Shown: in pieces, positions 49,967 through 59,113 of the stretch
Position numbering within the stretch: position 1 is the first letter of the stretch
Layout of the letters: every line of letters begins with the position of its first letter
NCBI GenBank assembly: GCA_047639675.1
Contig: JBLIOI010000008.1
Span: 4,654-68,653, forward strand
Length of the DNA: 64,000 bases
Direction: 5' to 3'
DNA from: JABACD01 sp047639675
Lineage (GTDB): Bacteria > Planctomycetota > UBA1135 > GCA-002686595
Made by a program: the position numbers and the translations under genes
Notes under the pieces: model-generated
What the model was told of the DNA's origin: nothing
Databases searched by the model: none
What the model saw: the letters and a program-made list of their open reading frames with translations, nothing else

Positions 49967-52003
49967 CTACTGCATGTCGAGCAAGCCACTCCCCGCCCCA
50001 TTGCTGAGAGTCTCGGTGGTAGCCGAGTAGTTGATGTTGGCCGCGTAGATTGCATTCCACGGCAATCGATCTCCATCTCCGACGATCCCCAGGGCGATCG
50101 CGGCAGAGCTTCGGGGTAAGTCGGCGAGGCTGGTGTTCTTGAGTACGGCGACTAAGGGATCCACCGAGTGCTCATCGCCGATGAGGCCCAGGGCATAGGC
50201 TATCGATGCCTGGGTGGTGCTAGATTTCGCCTTTGCCAACATCAGAATCAGTGAGCCAACGGCTTCCGCGTCGCGCAACATTCCCAGCGCCATCGCACAG
50301 TTTTCTAGTAAGGCTTCGTGATACTCAGCACCCTCAAGTTCGGTGCGTAGAACCACGCGTGCACGATCCGATTTCATCATCCCAAGTGCAAGGGCAGCAT
50401 AGCCACGAACGTAATCGTCACTCAACTGTTCAAAAGTCTCGAGCAAGAGAGCCTCGGCATCCAGATCGCCAGCCAATCCACAAGCGAGTGAGTAGGCTGC
50501 CTGTTCAGAGCTTCCGCGAGCATCGCGGAGAGCGCTGCGCAGGGCCTTCAAGGAATACGAGGAAGGTGCCAGGGATTTGCGAATCAAGCCCCCTTCCATC
50601 ACACCGATCGCCAGACCGGCCCAGGGGCGAAGTTGAGTCTGGCCGTCGAATAAGCTGTCCGTAAGGAACTCGCGCACTGAGCTGAGTCCAGCGAGTGCAT
50701 CCATGCCCTGGCCGGGTCGACCTCCAATCCTGCCCAGTGCCATCACGCACAGGTGCTTGACCAGCGTGTCTGAGTTACGACTCGCATCCATCAGGCGCTC
50801 GCGCACTAAGATGTCCTCCGAATCCCCGTCTAAATCGCCCAGGAGGCCGAAGGCCGTAACGACACTTTGGCGGAGTTCCCGAGTGCCCACGTTGCCACGT
50901 TTTGTGACGTAGGGCGCAAATAGGGCTACGACCTGCTGCTTGATGCTCTCGTCCGCAACTCCCTGCAACAGATTACAGATGGAGTTCGGCGCAAAGGCCC
51001 GCACCAACTCGGGACGATCACGATCCTTGGAAGAGGTGAAGAAGTCGAGCAAGTAGGCAATCTGCTCACTGCGATTGCGCGGCGCACGACTCGCGTGACT
51101 GACATGAAAAGCAACGGAAGTATCGATCTCGAGGGGGACCAGTCCCATCGCCATCACGGCGGCCACGCGCAGGTCGCGGGTTGCTTGACGCGGCAACTCG
51201 CAGGTGAGCCAAAGCGCTTCGACAATCTCCTCACGTCGACTCGCGTTCTCTTTGTGATTTCCGATCTGTCCCAAGCTAAAGGCTGCGAAGGCCCGGGTGC
51301 GTACACTCACCCCGCCCTCGGCTCCTAACAACTTGCGGCCCATGGGGTCGTCGCTCAAGATTGCCTTTAGCAGGTCGATCGACTCAGACTTGCTCAAGAT
51401 TCCCAAGGCAACGACAGCCGTGTCGACTACGCCTTGATTGTCTGAGTTGAGCATCTGCAATAAGAGCGGCTCCACTTCACTTATGTCCTCGGGTGCAGCG
51501 TTACCAGCAACTCTCGCCAAGGCTAGTATTGCGCTCTGCACGATCACGTCGCTCTTCTCACCGGTGAGCACATCAGATAGAGCCGGAAGGATGACTTCAC
51601 CAATCGTCTTTTTGGAAGGCAGGTTACCCCTGGCTGCGGCCTGTAGTTCGCCACGGCTGATGAAATAGTCCCCCGAACCAACAGCGGCATCCTCGCCTTC
51701 CCCTCGTGAACTGAATCCGAGGAACTCCTCACTGTTGAAGGACCACCAAGCCTCCCAACGAGTGAAGTCGCCCGGCACGGCCCCGCCCACTCCACGGCGA
51801 CTACTGCGGGGAGCCTCGGAAGTCGGTCGGGCCCCGCCAGGTGCTGGCGCAGGCTTGGGACGCGAGGCTTGCGGTCCACTTGCGGGCCCTCTGACCGTAG
51901 GCGGCACCGTATCGAGCGGGTCCGCCAAGGTGAGACTCGAGAGAATAAGAGCGCCAGCCGCTAAAAAAAAACCGGGGTGGATGAACTTCATCATGGTGAA
52001 CAT
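49967..52003 (-). CDS. Secreted HEAT-repeat protein
   Basis: 678 residues from the ATG at 52003 (other possible starts at 51994 and 51991). Signal peptide with hydrophobic core FFLAAGALILSSLTLA. A Pro/Ala/Arg-rich linker follows to about residue 75, and from ~120 to the end there is an array of alpha-helical HEAT/armadillo-type units (VVDTAVVALGILSK; GYAALALGMMKSDRA; STTQASIAYALGLIG). Such proteins are scaffolds for protein contacts; the partner is unknown. A frame extending to 52063 has no better start. The 162-base gap to the VOC gene presumably holds its promoter. Confidence 0.82.
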   Translation of the reverse strand: MFTMMKFIHPGFFLAAGALILSSLTLADPLDTVPPTVRGPASGPQASRPKPAPAPGGARPTSEAPRSSRRGVGGAVPGDFTRWEAWWSFNSEEFLGFSSRGEGEDAAVGSGDYFISRGELQAAARGNLPSKKTIGEVILPALSDVLTGEKSDVIVQSAILALARVAGNAAPEDISEVEPLLLQMLNSDNQGVVDTAVVALGILSKSESIDLLKAILSDDPMGRKLLGAEGGVSVRTRAFAAFSLGQIGNHKENASRREEIVEALWLTCELPRQATRDLRVAAVMAMGLVPLEIDTSVAFHVSHASRAPRNRSEQIAYLLDFFTSSKDRDRPELVRAFAPNSICNLLQGVADESIKQQVVALFAPYVTKRGNVGTRELRQSVVTAFGLLGDLDGDSEDILVRERLMDASRNSDTLVKHLCVMALGRIGGRPGQGMDALAGLSSVREFLTDSLFDGQTQLRPWAGLAIGVMEGGLIRKSLAPSSYSLKALRSALRDARGSSEQAAYSLACGLAGDLDAEALLLETFEQLSDDYVRGYAALALGMMKSDRARVVLRTELEGAEYHEALLENCAMALGMLRDAEAVGSLILMLAKAKSSTTQASIAYALGLIGDEHSVDPLVAVLKNTSLADLPRSSAAIALGIVGDGDRLPWNAIYAANINYSATTETLSNGAGSGLLDMQ

Positions 52004-52165
52004 TGGGACGACGCGTGCTGCCGAGAGCGCCGAAATTGCGTTCTCCGCCCGTCTGCAACTCACAAGGCAAAGTTCGTGCCAAGCTGAAGATCAGGCCCCC
52101 TCAGCATTCAAGCCCCCTCCCGTGTTCCCCGCAGGGAACGGTTCTTTCCCCTCTCCGCTCCTTCC

Positions 52166-52579
52166 CTACTCGACCCAGGGGTCGTAGCTCCCGAAGCTCC
52201 AGATGTGACCCTCTAGGTCAGTGCAGGTGTAGCAGCTGCCCCCATATTCTTGGGCCGTCGGCGGCATCAGAATCTTGGCACCGGCCGCCTCAGCAAGCAG
52301 GTAATGCCCGTCCACATCAACGACCACCAAGTACAAGCCTTGGTTACTTCCGCCCAGGGTTCGCGGCGGCTTGCAAGCACCCGGCTCGTCACGGGTCGAA
52401 TAGACCATGACCATCGAGTTGCCATCAGCTGACTTCAATTGCGAGTGCATGACCTTGCCCTCTTCGCCGGGGACCACGAGGTGCGGCGAAAAGCCAAAGG
52501 CCTTCTCGAGCCAAGCAATCGCTGCGGGAGCATCGTCGTAACACAGGGATGAGATCAGATAGTTCTTGAAGCTTGTCAT
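52166..52579 (-). CDS. VOC-family (glyoxalase/bleomycin-resistance fold) protein, PhnB-like
   Basis: 137 residues forming one vicinal-oxygen-chelate domain of paired beta-alpha-beta-beta-beta units: YDDAPAAIAWLEKAFGF at the start, MHSQLKSADG, then VDVDGHYLLAEAAGAKI and DLEGHIWSFGSYDPW at the end. The last piece is the typical C-terminal motif of the PhnB-like subgroup. A single-domain protein that would work as a dimer. Enzymatic role or ligand unknown. ATG at 52579; cytoplasmic. Confidence 0.88.
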   Translation of the reverse strand: MTSFKNYLISSLCYDDAPAAIAWLEKAFGFSPHLVVPGEEGKVMHSQLKSADGNSMVMVYSTRDEPGACKPPRTLGGSNQGLYLVVVDVDGHYLLAEAAGAKILMPPTAQEYGGSCYTCTDLEGHIWSFGSYDPWVE

Positions 52580-52763
52580 GCACCGAGTCTACCGAGAGGA
52601 GTCAGCGCGGGCTTTTATCGCGATTCCAAGTGCGCTTGGCGGGCATCTGCCGGTACTCATCTTGCTTGGGGCAATAGGCAGGGAGCGCTCCGCCAAGAAC
52701 GCACCCCCGGTCCAGAATCAGGTTGTGCACCTGGCGTGGGAGCCACGGGCTACCGTCGGCTTC

Positions 52764-55190
52764 TCAGTGAACCTTCATCTTCAGCAGATTCGAGTACGCA
52801 GCCTGCGAACCGCCTTCGTCGACGATGACCTGCAAGTGATAGTACTCGCCGATCAGGTGCAACATCGCCTGCAGGTGTTTGGGAACAACGGCACGCCCTT
52901 CCGCATCCAAGGTCCCACTCGCAATCGAGTGAACCTGACCCGTCAAGTAGCTCAGCCCCGCAACGCCCGCTACTTGGGTGCCAGTGTTAGACGAGAGCGA
53001 TTGCCGGATGGCGAAGGGCCGCCCGGCAGCTTCGGGTGCGTGGATGAACAAGCGCGGCGTATCTCCAGCTTTGGAGCGCCCCCACATTCCAAGGGTCGGA
53101 GTGGGCGAAACGGTGCGCAAGATCAACTCATCAAGCAGAGCTTCGGTCACCCCCGCATCCGGGTCATCCAGAACTACAAAGCGTAGGCGCATCCTGTCCG
53201 TCAACTCGACCTTGGATTCAAGATTGTGTCGAACACGCTGCCACGCATTCTCGTGCTGAACTATTTCAAGCTCAGTCCAACTATCGCCGTCATTGTTCGA
53301 GACGAAGACCGTTAGGGAATTAACGGCCACTGCAGTCTGAAGCAAACTCGTAGACCAGCGCTTGTACTCGAGCTGCAGATGTTCGAAACCATGGGCGTCA
53401 AAGCGTGGAGATGTCAGCCGGGTGATGCCATCCACATCATTGTCATTGCTGTCAGTTCCAGCAAGCGCGCCTGTCACCCAACAAGCTCCGCTTTGAGAAC
53501 TCGAGGCATCCCCTGCTGGTTGAGTTGTTTCGCCAGAGGTTGAGTCGATTACGTAGGCCGGAACGGCGCGCTCCCAGCCCCCGTCAGCGTTGCCTGCGAC
53601 TTCCCAATTTGCATAGGTCAGCTCGGCACCATCGAATGCCAAGATCTTGGGTTCCCCGAGGACCAGATCTAAGGACAAGTCGCCGCTAGCTCCCTCCCCT
53701 TCAAGCCTGACCTTGGAGTGATAAAGCCTGTTCGAGGGCGCGTCCGCTGCGAACTGAACGCTGAGGAATTCTGTGCGGGCTTCCCCGGGTGCAAGCTCAA
53801 AGGCTGTCGGAAGGGTGATTGCGGAAGTAACCGACGGCGCGATCTTCAGGGAGATTTGGCCAGTTGAAGGTAGCAAGCCGCCATTGATCAGCTCGACCTC
53901 CAGCGCCCATGATTCACCCGGCTCCTTCCAGTCGTCGCCGTCGCCCAAGAGCTCAACCCAAACCGGGTCCGCTATCCGCGGTGCTGGCCCCGCACGTCGA
54001 GCCATCTCCATGAAGCCTGGAATCAGCTCGTTGCACAATTCGCCGATGCGTGGGCCAATAGGCCAAAAACCGTCCTGGTCCGTTCCAATCTCGATCGCCA
54101 GGGCCAAGGTTCCGTGCGTCCCGTATTGGAAGTCAACACTTGTGCCGTTGGCGAAGTACAAGGAATCCCAAACCGGGCCGTAGGTCCATCCGAGGGGATT
54201 CGAAAAAGCGCTCGCAAAGTCGCGGAAGAGTCCGTCATCAGCCGTCAACACGGAATCGTAGCCCCAAGGCAAAACACACTGACCGCCGTAGCTATGGCAG
54301 GAGATCGAAAGGTCCGGCGGCATCGCTAATGCGAGGTTCCGCAGGGCAGCCGATTCTGGTTCCGAGAAGGGCTTTTCGCCGCGGTAATCGTTGTGGCCAG
54401 GAACGCTTGATGACCCGTCCCACTGCGGCCCCCACTCCCAGTCGTAATTGCGATTGAGATCAACCCCCAAGGAGCCGTCCGCATTTTGGTGCATATTCTT
54501 GCGCCACAACCCGCCGCCGGAGGGAGTCAAGATGTGATTGAACTCGTAGCCATCCGGATTCACGATCGGGATGAAGAGCAAATTACGCCCGTCGACCAGC
54601 TCGCGGACTTCCGCGTCGCTCAAGTAGTTCTGGGCTAGGTACTCCGCAAAACGCAAGACCGCTTCACCACTAATCGGTTCACGCGCATGATGCAAACCGT
54701 CGAACCAAACGAGTGGTTCCGAGGCATCATTTGCGGAGGGTGTGTCCGAGATTCGGATCGCCCATATCTTTCGCCCCTCGATCGACGTGCCAATGGAGAA
54801 GGGCGCAGAAACGACGTCCGCATAGATAACGGACAACTGCACCATCGCTAGACGCATCTCCTCACCTGTGCGATAGCCAGCAAAGGATCCGCCGCCAGCG
54901 AATTGGAAGTGCGAGGCGCGCTCGGCGTAGAAGCCCGATAGGTCTTCTTGTACGATTTTCAAGCGCAAGCCCAGGTTCCGCAGTAGCGCCTGCTCTTCAT
55001 CATCGGCAATGATTCGCGCACGGCCGCGTCCGTGAAAGTGATCGTCGACGTCCGTCGCAAAACGACTCAGCAGTTCACGGTCACGCCGACCAGAAAGCTC
55101 GACGTTCACCAAATCAAGAACGGGAGCCCGCTCCTGAGGCAGGAATAGACTGAGGGCAAAAAGGGCTGAAATCATAGTTGCGGGCACCAT
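52764..55190 (-). CDS. Secreted M14 zinc carboxypeptidase with C-terminal beta domains
   Basis: 808 residues. Short signal peptide (MISALFALSLFLP; ATG at 55190 or 55175). A pro-region is followed by the M14 domain from about residue 110: zinc ligands His/Glu in GLHHAREPISGE and His in SISCHSYGG, substrate-binding DLNRNYDW and the catalytic Glu in LAIEIGTDQDG. All are intact. Residues ~410-808 are beta-rich extracellular domains, including one like those that follow catalytic domains in secreted peptidases (LQLEYKRWSTSLLQTAV). Length is about twice a plain carboxypeptidase. The 53 codons after its TGA stop stay open but lack any recognisable continuation. Confidence 0.9.
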   Translation of the reverse strand: MVPATMISALFALSLFLPQERAPVLDLVNVELSGRRDRELLSRFATDVDDHFHGRGRARIIADDEEQALLRNLGLRLKIVQEDLSGFYAERASHFQFAGGGSFAGYRTGEEMRLAMVQLSVIYADVVSAPFSIGTSIEGRKIWAIRISDTPSANDASEPLVWFDGLHHAREPISGEAVLRFAEYLAQNYLSDAEVRELVDGRNLLFIPIVNPDGYEFNHILTPSGGGLWRKNMHQNADGSLGVDLNRNYDWEWGPQWDGSSSVPGHNDYRGEKPFSEPESAALRNLALAMPPDLSISCHSYGGQCVLPWGYDSVLTADDGLFRDFASAFSNPLGWTYGPVWDSLYFANGTSVDFQYGTHGTLALAIEIGTDQDGFWPIGPRIGELCNELIPGFMEMARRAGPAPRIADPVWVELLGDGDDWKEPGESWALEVELINGGLLPSTGQISLKIAPSVTSAITLPTAFELAPGEARTEFLSVQFAADAPSNRLYHSKVRLEGEGASGDLSLDLVLGEPKILAFDGAELTYANWEVAGNADGGWERAVPAYVIDSTSGETTQPAGDASSSQSGACWVTGALAGTDSNDNDVDGITRLTSPRFDAHGFEHLQLEYKRWSTSLLQTAVAVNSLTVFVSNNDGDSWTELEIVQHENAWQRVRHNLESKVELTDRMRLRFVVLDDPDAGVTEALLDELILRTVSPTPTLGMWGRSKAGDTPRLFIHAPEAAGRPFAIRQSLSSNTGTQVAGVAGLSYLTGQVHSIASGTLDAEGRAVVPKHLQAMLHLIGEYYHLQVIVDEGGSQAAYSNLLKMKVH

Positions 55191-55287
55191 ACTGGTAGCA
55201 AGAATTAGGATATCGCATTTTGAAAGCTTAGGAGAGTTCTCCTCTCTAGAGTTGCAATCTGGGCCCGCCCCACCATCCTATTCGCCC

Positions 55288-56082
55288 ATGGCAACCCCCC
55301 TACTCAAAGCGCTCTCCCATCTCGTGGGCTGGGCCGCGGACCGCAAGGTGCCCAATTCCATGCGCGCTCGGCTCTATCGCGGCTACGCCCGGGTGACGGG
55401 CTCGAACATTTCTGAGGCCCGCGGGCCTCTAGAAATTTACCCAAGCCTCGGAGCCTTCTTCATCCGCAGGCTTGTGGATGGCGCACGCCCCATCGAGACC
55501 GACCCCCAGCTGATCCCCTCACCGGTCGATGGTCACTTCCAAACGATCACTACTATTAATGAGGGCTCGGTTCTGCAGGCCAAGGGCTTCTCCTATCCCG
55601 TGCGCGAACTACTCGCTGGTGTCGGTGAAGAGATCGAGCTGGAGGGCGGGCAAGCTTGGACCATCTACCTTTCCCCCAGCGACTACCACCGCATCCATTC
55701 CCCAGAGGACGCGAAGCTCGTGGAGGCCCGTTGGGTTGAGGGCGCTCGCTACTCGGTAGCGCCGGGGGTCCTAGCCAAGCGCCAAGTCCTCTCTATTAAT
55801 GACAGGGCCGTCCTGCTCCTCGAAACGGAGCACGGGCCCTTGCTCCTGGTTTTGGTGGGCGCTTTGAACGTTGGCCGTATTCGCGTTTTGGGGGTCGAAC
55901 CGGCCGAAAGAGCCGAATTGGGCAAGGGTTTGGCCTTCGATCGCGGCGCGGAACTGGCGCGCTTCGAGATGGGTTCTACGATCGTCCTGATCTCCCCCGC
56001 TGGCGGTTTAAAGACCCTCGACTCGACGAAAGTGGGCGACGCGATTCAGATGGGCGAAGCCCTCGCCCGCTGGCAATCCTAG
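55288..56082 (+). CDS. psd: Phosphatidylserine decarboxylase (pyruvoyl enzyme)
   Basis: Makes phosphatidylethanolamine from phosphatidylserine at the inner membrane. 264 residues from the ATG at 55288. The triad Asp in SPVDG, His in YHRIHSP and Ser in MGST is visible; self-cleavage before the Ser forms the pyruvoyl group. The family's LGST reads MGST here, a conservative change. An earlier in-frame codon at 55252 is a TTG with no ribosome site. The CMD-like gene follows after four bases and is probably co-transcribed. pssA is not in the window. Confidence 0.93.
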   Translation: MATPLLKALSHLVGWAADRKVPNSMRARLYRGYARVTGSNISEARGPLEIYPSLGAFFIRRLVDGARPIETDPQLIPSPVDGHFQTITTINEGSVLQAKGFSYPVRELLAGVGEEIELEGGQAWTIYLSPSDYHRIHSPEDAKLVEARWVEGARYSVAPGVLAKRQVLSINDRAVLLLETEHGPLLLVLVGALNVGRIRVLGVEPAERAELGKGLAFDRGAELARFEMGSTIVLISPAGGLKTLDSTKVGDAIQMGEALARWQS

Positions 56083-56086
56083 AACC

Positions 56087-56698
56087 ATGGCTCTCACCCA
56101 AGTCGATCGAACGCTGATCCGCCTCTCGACGGCGATTGTGCTTGGCGAGTGGGATGAAGTGCGCCGACTACGCCGCGAGGAGTGTGAACAGGGTCCGAAC
56201 CGCGCCTGGCGGGAGTGCGTCCTGCAGACTCACTTATTCGCGGGCTTCCCACGCCTCGTACAAGCCTTTAGCGTCTTGGAGGAAGTCGGTGGCCTTGGCG
56301 AGGTGCAAGCGAACGAGCTGGAAGGATCGCTTAAATCGGAAGAGGAGCGTGGTTCGGAACTGTTTTCGCGAATCTATGCGGACCAAGCAGATGGCTTGCG
56401 CGAGAAGCTCGGAAGCTATCACGAAGATTTCGGCAATTGGATTCTCGAACACGCTTACGCTCGAGTCTTGGCAAGGCCGGGGCTACCCGCAGACCGCCGT
56501 GAACTACTCGCAGCCTGCGCCTTGGCAGCTTTGGATCAGGATCGCCAGCTCGCGAGCCATGCCCGAGGTAGCCTGCGCTGCGGGGCGACCTTTGAGGAGT
56601 TGACCGCTGCATTCGACTGTGTCCAGGATCTCATAGGCAGCGAACGCTGCACTCGTGCCAAGCGAATCGCGGAGCGTTTCCGGGCAACGCAAAACTGA
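56087..56698 (+). CDS. Carboxymuconolactone decarboxylase-like (AhpD-fold) protein
   Basis: 203 residues, all helical. The second half has the CMD layout (ILEHAYARVLARPGLPADRRELLAACAL, then SHARGSLRCGATFEELTAAF; each split here in reading). The paired cysteines CxxC/CxxH of AhpD-type peroxidase reductants are not present: the region reads DRQLASHARGSLRC with one Cys. So a redox function is doubtful, and the name is only the fold. It is four bases after psd and ends before a cluster of small hairpins. Confidence 0.75.
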   Translation: MALTQVDRTLIRLSTAIVLGEWDEVRRLRREECEQGPNRAWRECVLQTHLFAGFPRLVQAFSVLEEVGGLGEVQANELEGSLKSEEERGSELFSRIYADQADGLREKLGSYHEDFGNWILEHAYARVLARPGLPADRRELLAACALAALDQDRQLASHARGSLRCGATFEELTAAFDCVQDLIGSERCTRAKRIAERFRATQN

Positions 56699-56701
56699 GC
56701 T

Positions 56702-56752
56702 GGGCAAAGTGCCCCCCCCTGGTTAGGTGATCCTAACTGGGCACAAGTGCCC
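56702..56752. repeat. Three adjacent small inverted repeats after the psd operon
   Basis: Directly after the CMD-like stop: GGGCA/TGCCC with a 3-base loop (56702-56714), GTTAGG/CCTAAC with a 4-base loop (56722-56737) and GGGCAC/GTGCCC with a 2-base loop (56739-56752). The outer two are near copies of each other. No T-run follows. They may act together as a weak terminator or as protein-binding sites. Confidence 0.5.
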
Positions 56753-57143
56753 GAATCCAAAAAGGATCAATCTATCCGGTTTCAAAGATCGCTTCCCTAA
56801 CAGTTTCCTGTCAAGAAACTTTAGGTCCGCCCGCGATCCTCGAAGGTTCTTCCAAGTTGCTTTTGATCACCCCTAGCGATACCGCCAGCACTGTTTTCCT
56901 GTCAAGTTTCAAATTCAGGAATTAAGCCTACCTCGGCCCCATCTCCCGAAGACCTGGAACACTGCAATTTTCACTATTGCGGAACTGCGATCCTTGGTGA
57001 ATCATCGGAAGCAATGGCGGAGAGAGTGCTTGGCCAGCCGCGACCTATGGTCCGTTCTACAACTTAGGTTTTCAGTTGGCAAAGTTTGAGCATTCTCGTC
57101 CCTCGCTTCTCGAGTTTCAATCACTACAGGTAAGGACATCCAC
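56753..57143 (+). other. Gene-free leader region of the P-domain-like secreted protein
   Basis: No gene seen in these 390 bases. TTTCCTGTCAAG occurs twice, at 56804-56815 and 56895-56906, 91 bases apart. The first copy lies in a palindrome AGTTTC/GAAACT (56802-56820). On the minus strand both copies read CTTGACAGGAAA, a -35-like box, although no minus-strand gene follows. The region presumably contains the promoter of the gene at 57144, which has AGGA eight bases before its ATG. Confidence 0.5.
57076..57091 (+). promoter_or_regulatory. Possible sigma-54-type promoter
   Basis: TTGGCA at 57076-57081 and GC at 57090-57091 place the invariant GG and GC exactly ten bases apart, as in -24/-12 promoters. 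The rest of the -12 box (GAGCAT against TTGCAT) matches only in part. The predicted start would leave a leader of about 40 bases before the ATG at 57144. Weak call based on spacing. Confidence 0.3.
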
Positions 57144-58178
57144 ATGAGAGCTCTCAAGTTCATCTCACTTCTCGGCGTTGCCGTTTCCCTTTCAGCAACA
57201 GCTAACGCTCAATTCTCCGTCTCTGGTGGCGGCAGCGCAGTTCCGGCATCTGGCTCAGGTGGGGACGGCGGAGCCCTCTACCCCACGACCATGCCCGCGA
57301 CGCCCGGAGCATCTACAGCTACAGTCCCCGGAAACGTCACCTCGATCACCTCGATCGAAGTCGACGGCTTCGCCCACACATGGTCTGGCGACGTCCAGTG
57401 CACCTTGGCCGACCCGAATGGCGTCGAGCACCTCATCTTCCTGCGTCCCGGCTTCTTGAACACGAGTAACTTCGGTTCTGCTGGCGACTTCGGTGGCGAC
57501 TACACATTCGTCGAGTCTGGCGGATCTAGCCTTCCCACCACTTCAGCAGCAGGCAGCAACATCCCCGCTGGCACCTACAACCAGTCGTTCAGCTCTGGCG
57601 GAGCCACATGGGTTAGTGGCGACAACGGCATCAACAACACACCGATGTCAGCTATCACCGGTCCCCAGGGCGACTGGACGCTGACAATGTACGACTGGGG
57701 CGGCGGCGACAGCGGCGCCTTCACTGGCTGGACCCTTAACGGCGACAGTGACGGAAACGAGTGCTTCCTGACGATCGGCGACAGCGCTGGTAGCTCTTCA
57801 TTCACCCCCGACCAGCACACTCTTACGAGCCAGCTGAACGGCGTGAACACTTACTACCCGGTGCTCCTTGACTCGATGCCCGAGTTCATCATTCCCGGCA
57901 ACCCGGGAACGAGTATCAGTGGCAACGGCACATTCGGCAACGCAAGTGTCGTCCGCTCAGCCTTCCGTACATTCGCCGTTGAGGTGATCATGTACAACGA
58001 GACTGTCTTCCCGACGCAGCCCGAGCAGCACTCGAACGGTCTCTTGGTCTACATCTCGAACTCCGGCAACGTCACTACGGTTCCCTTCGGAACCGGCACC
58101 ATGGGCGTCTGGGCAAACGTTGCTCAGAACAGCTCAGGCCAGAAGGTCCTGACCTTCCCCTTCACGATGCCCCAGTAG
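57144..58178 (+). CDS. Secreted protein with proprotein-convertase P-domain-like region
   Basis: 344 residues with a classic signal peptide (FISLLGVAVSLSATANAQ). Residues ~45-200 resemble the P/Homo-B beta domain: VTSITSIEVDGFAHTWSGDVQCTLADPNG followed by GPQGDWTLTMYDWGGGDSGAFTGWTL (each quoted in short pieces: SIEVDGFAHTWSGDVQC; GDWTLTMYDW; GAFTGWTL). No protease domain is attached, so it is a stand-alone P domain, perhaps carbohydrate- or protein-binding. The last ~140 residues are an unrecognised beta domain. Very Gly/Ser/Asn-rich, with a long leader and a strong terminator, which suggests high expression. Confidence 0.75.
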   Translation: MRALKFISLLGVAVSLSATANAQFSVSGGGSAVPASGSGGDGGALYPTTMPATPGASTATVPGNVTSITSIEVDGFAHTWSGDVQCTLADPNGVEHLIFLRPGFLNTSNFGSAGDFGGDYTFVESGGSSLPTTSAAGSNIPAGTYNQSFSSGGATWVSGDNGINNTPMSAITGPQGDWTLTMYDWGGGDSGAFTGWTLNGDSDGNECFLTIGDSAGSSSFTPDQHTLTSQLNGVNTYYPVLLDSMPEFIIPGNPGTSISGNGTFGNASVVRSAFRTFAVEVIMYNETVFPTQPEQHSNGLLVYISNSGNVTTVPFGTGTMGVWANVAQNSSGQKVLTFPFTMPQ

Positions 58179-58252
58179 TTTTGTGAGCTCGGCACCTTGC
58201 TGGGCTGCGCGTAAGCGAAGGAGCCCCCCGGGGTTCCTTCAATCAACGCACT

Positions 58253-58292
58253 CCGCCCCGTTTCCTCGGCATTCGCCAGGGAAACGGGGCGG
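58253..58292 (+). terminator. Strong hairpin terminator
   Basis: A perfect 13-base GC-rich stem (58253-58265 with 58280-58292) with a 14-base loop is followed by ATTCTTATT. It lies about 75 bases after the stop at 58178 and 57 bases before the next start, isolating the secreted-protein gene as its own transcript. Confidence 0.85.
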
Positions 58293-58348
58293 ATTCTTAT
58301 TAACAGCGAGTGCGCCTTTCGGCTGCTCCGGGGTAGATTTAGCAACCC

Positions 58349-59104
58349 ATGACAACCCCCGCCCCTCCCTCCCCGTCTGCACCTGAAAGCTATGACCTCT
58401 CCCTGGTCATCGCCTGCTACAACGAAGAGGGTCATCTCCTGGAGTCCGTGCGTGAGGTCGTCAGGACGCTTTCAGCCACGCACTACACATGGGAGCTGAT
58501 CTTCATCGACGACTGCAGCAGCGATCGCACACGCGAGCTCCTGGCGCAGATCGTGAAAGACAAGGACAACATGCGACTGGTCTTGCACGAGACCAACCTA
58601 GGCCGCGGCGGGACGGTAACGGAAGGCTTCAAGCTTTCCAACAGCAGGATCGTCGGCTTCATCGACATTGACCTGGAAGTCCACTCCTTGTACATCCCCC
58701 CGATGCTCCTCTCAATCGACGCTGGCTACGATTGCGCGACCGCCTATCGCATCTACAAGGTGCGCCTAAACCCGGAGCACCTGTTGCGCCACATCCTGAG
58801 TCGCGGCTACCGCGTGCTGTTTCGCGCTATGCTTAACGTTCCCCTGCGTGACACGGAAACGGGCTTCAAGTTCTTCCGCCGTGAAGCTGTCTTGCCGGTG
58901 CTAGCGGAGACTCAGCACGCGGGCTGGTTTTGGGATACGGAAGTCATGGTGCTCGCACACCTGCACGGCTTGAAAATCGACGAAATCCCCTGCCTTTTCA
59001 TTCAACGGCCGGACAAGGAATCCACAGTCAGAGTCGTGCAGGACACGCGCGACTACCTCAAGGCGCTATTCAGCTTCCGCAAGCGTTTACTCAATAGACG
59101 CTAG
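58349..59104 (+). CDS. GT2 glycosyltransferase, polyprenol-phosphate sugar synthase-like
   Basis: 251 residues, GT-A fold of the DPM1/DPG-synthase type: SLVIACYNEEGHL, FIDDCSSDRT, NLGRGGTVTEGF, the metal-binding FIDIDLEV and ETGFKFFRREA. The catalytic region and WFWDTEVMVLAH fit the family. No membrane helices at the C-terminus. It probably makes a polyprenyl-phosphate-linked sugar or starts a glycan. It differs from the DPM1-like protein at 23240 in the DxD context (DIDLEV against DADFSH), so the substrate is likely different. Convergent with the next gene. Confidence 0.85.
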   Translation: MTTPAPPSPSAPESYDLSLVIACYNEEGHLLESVREVVRTLSATHYTWELIFIDDCSSDRTRELLAQIVKDKDNMRLVLHETNLGRGGTVTEGFKLSNSRIVGFIDIDLEVHSLYIPPMLLSIDAGYDCATAYRIYKVRLNPEHLLRHILSRGYRVLFRAMLNVPLRDTETGFKFFRREAVLPVLAETQHAGWFWDTEVMVLAHLHGLKIDEIPCLFIQRPDKESTVRVVQDTRDYLKALFSFRKRLLNRR

Positions 59105-59113
59105 AGAACGCAT

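Noticed and set aside
52605..52763. Fifty-three open codons in frame after the TGA stop of the M14 carboxypeptidase, which might be another UGA read-through
   Set aside because: No Cys-pair or other Sec-type context, no recognisable continuation of the beta domain, and an open stretch of this length has a fair chance of arising by accident at this base composition.
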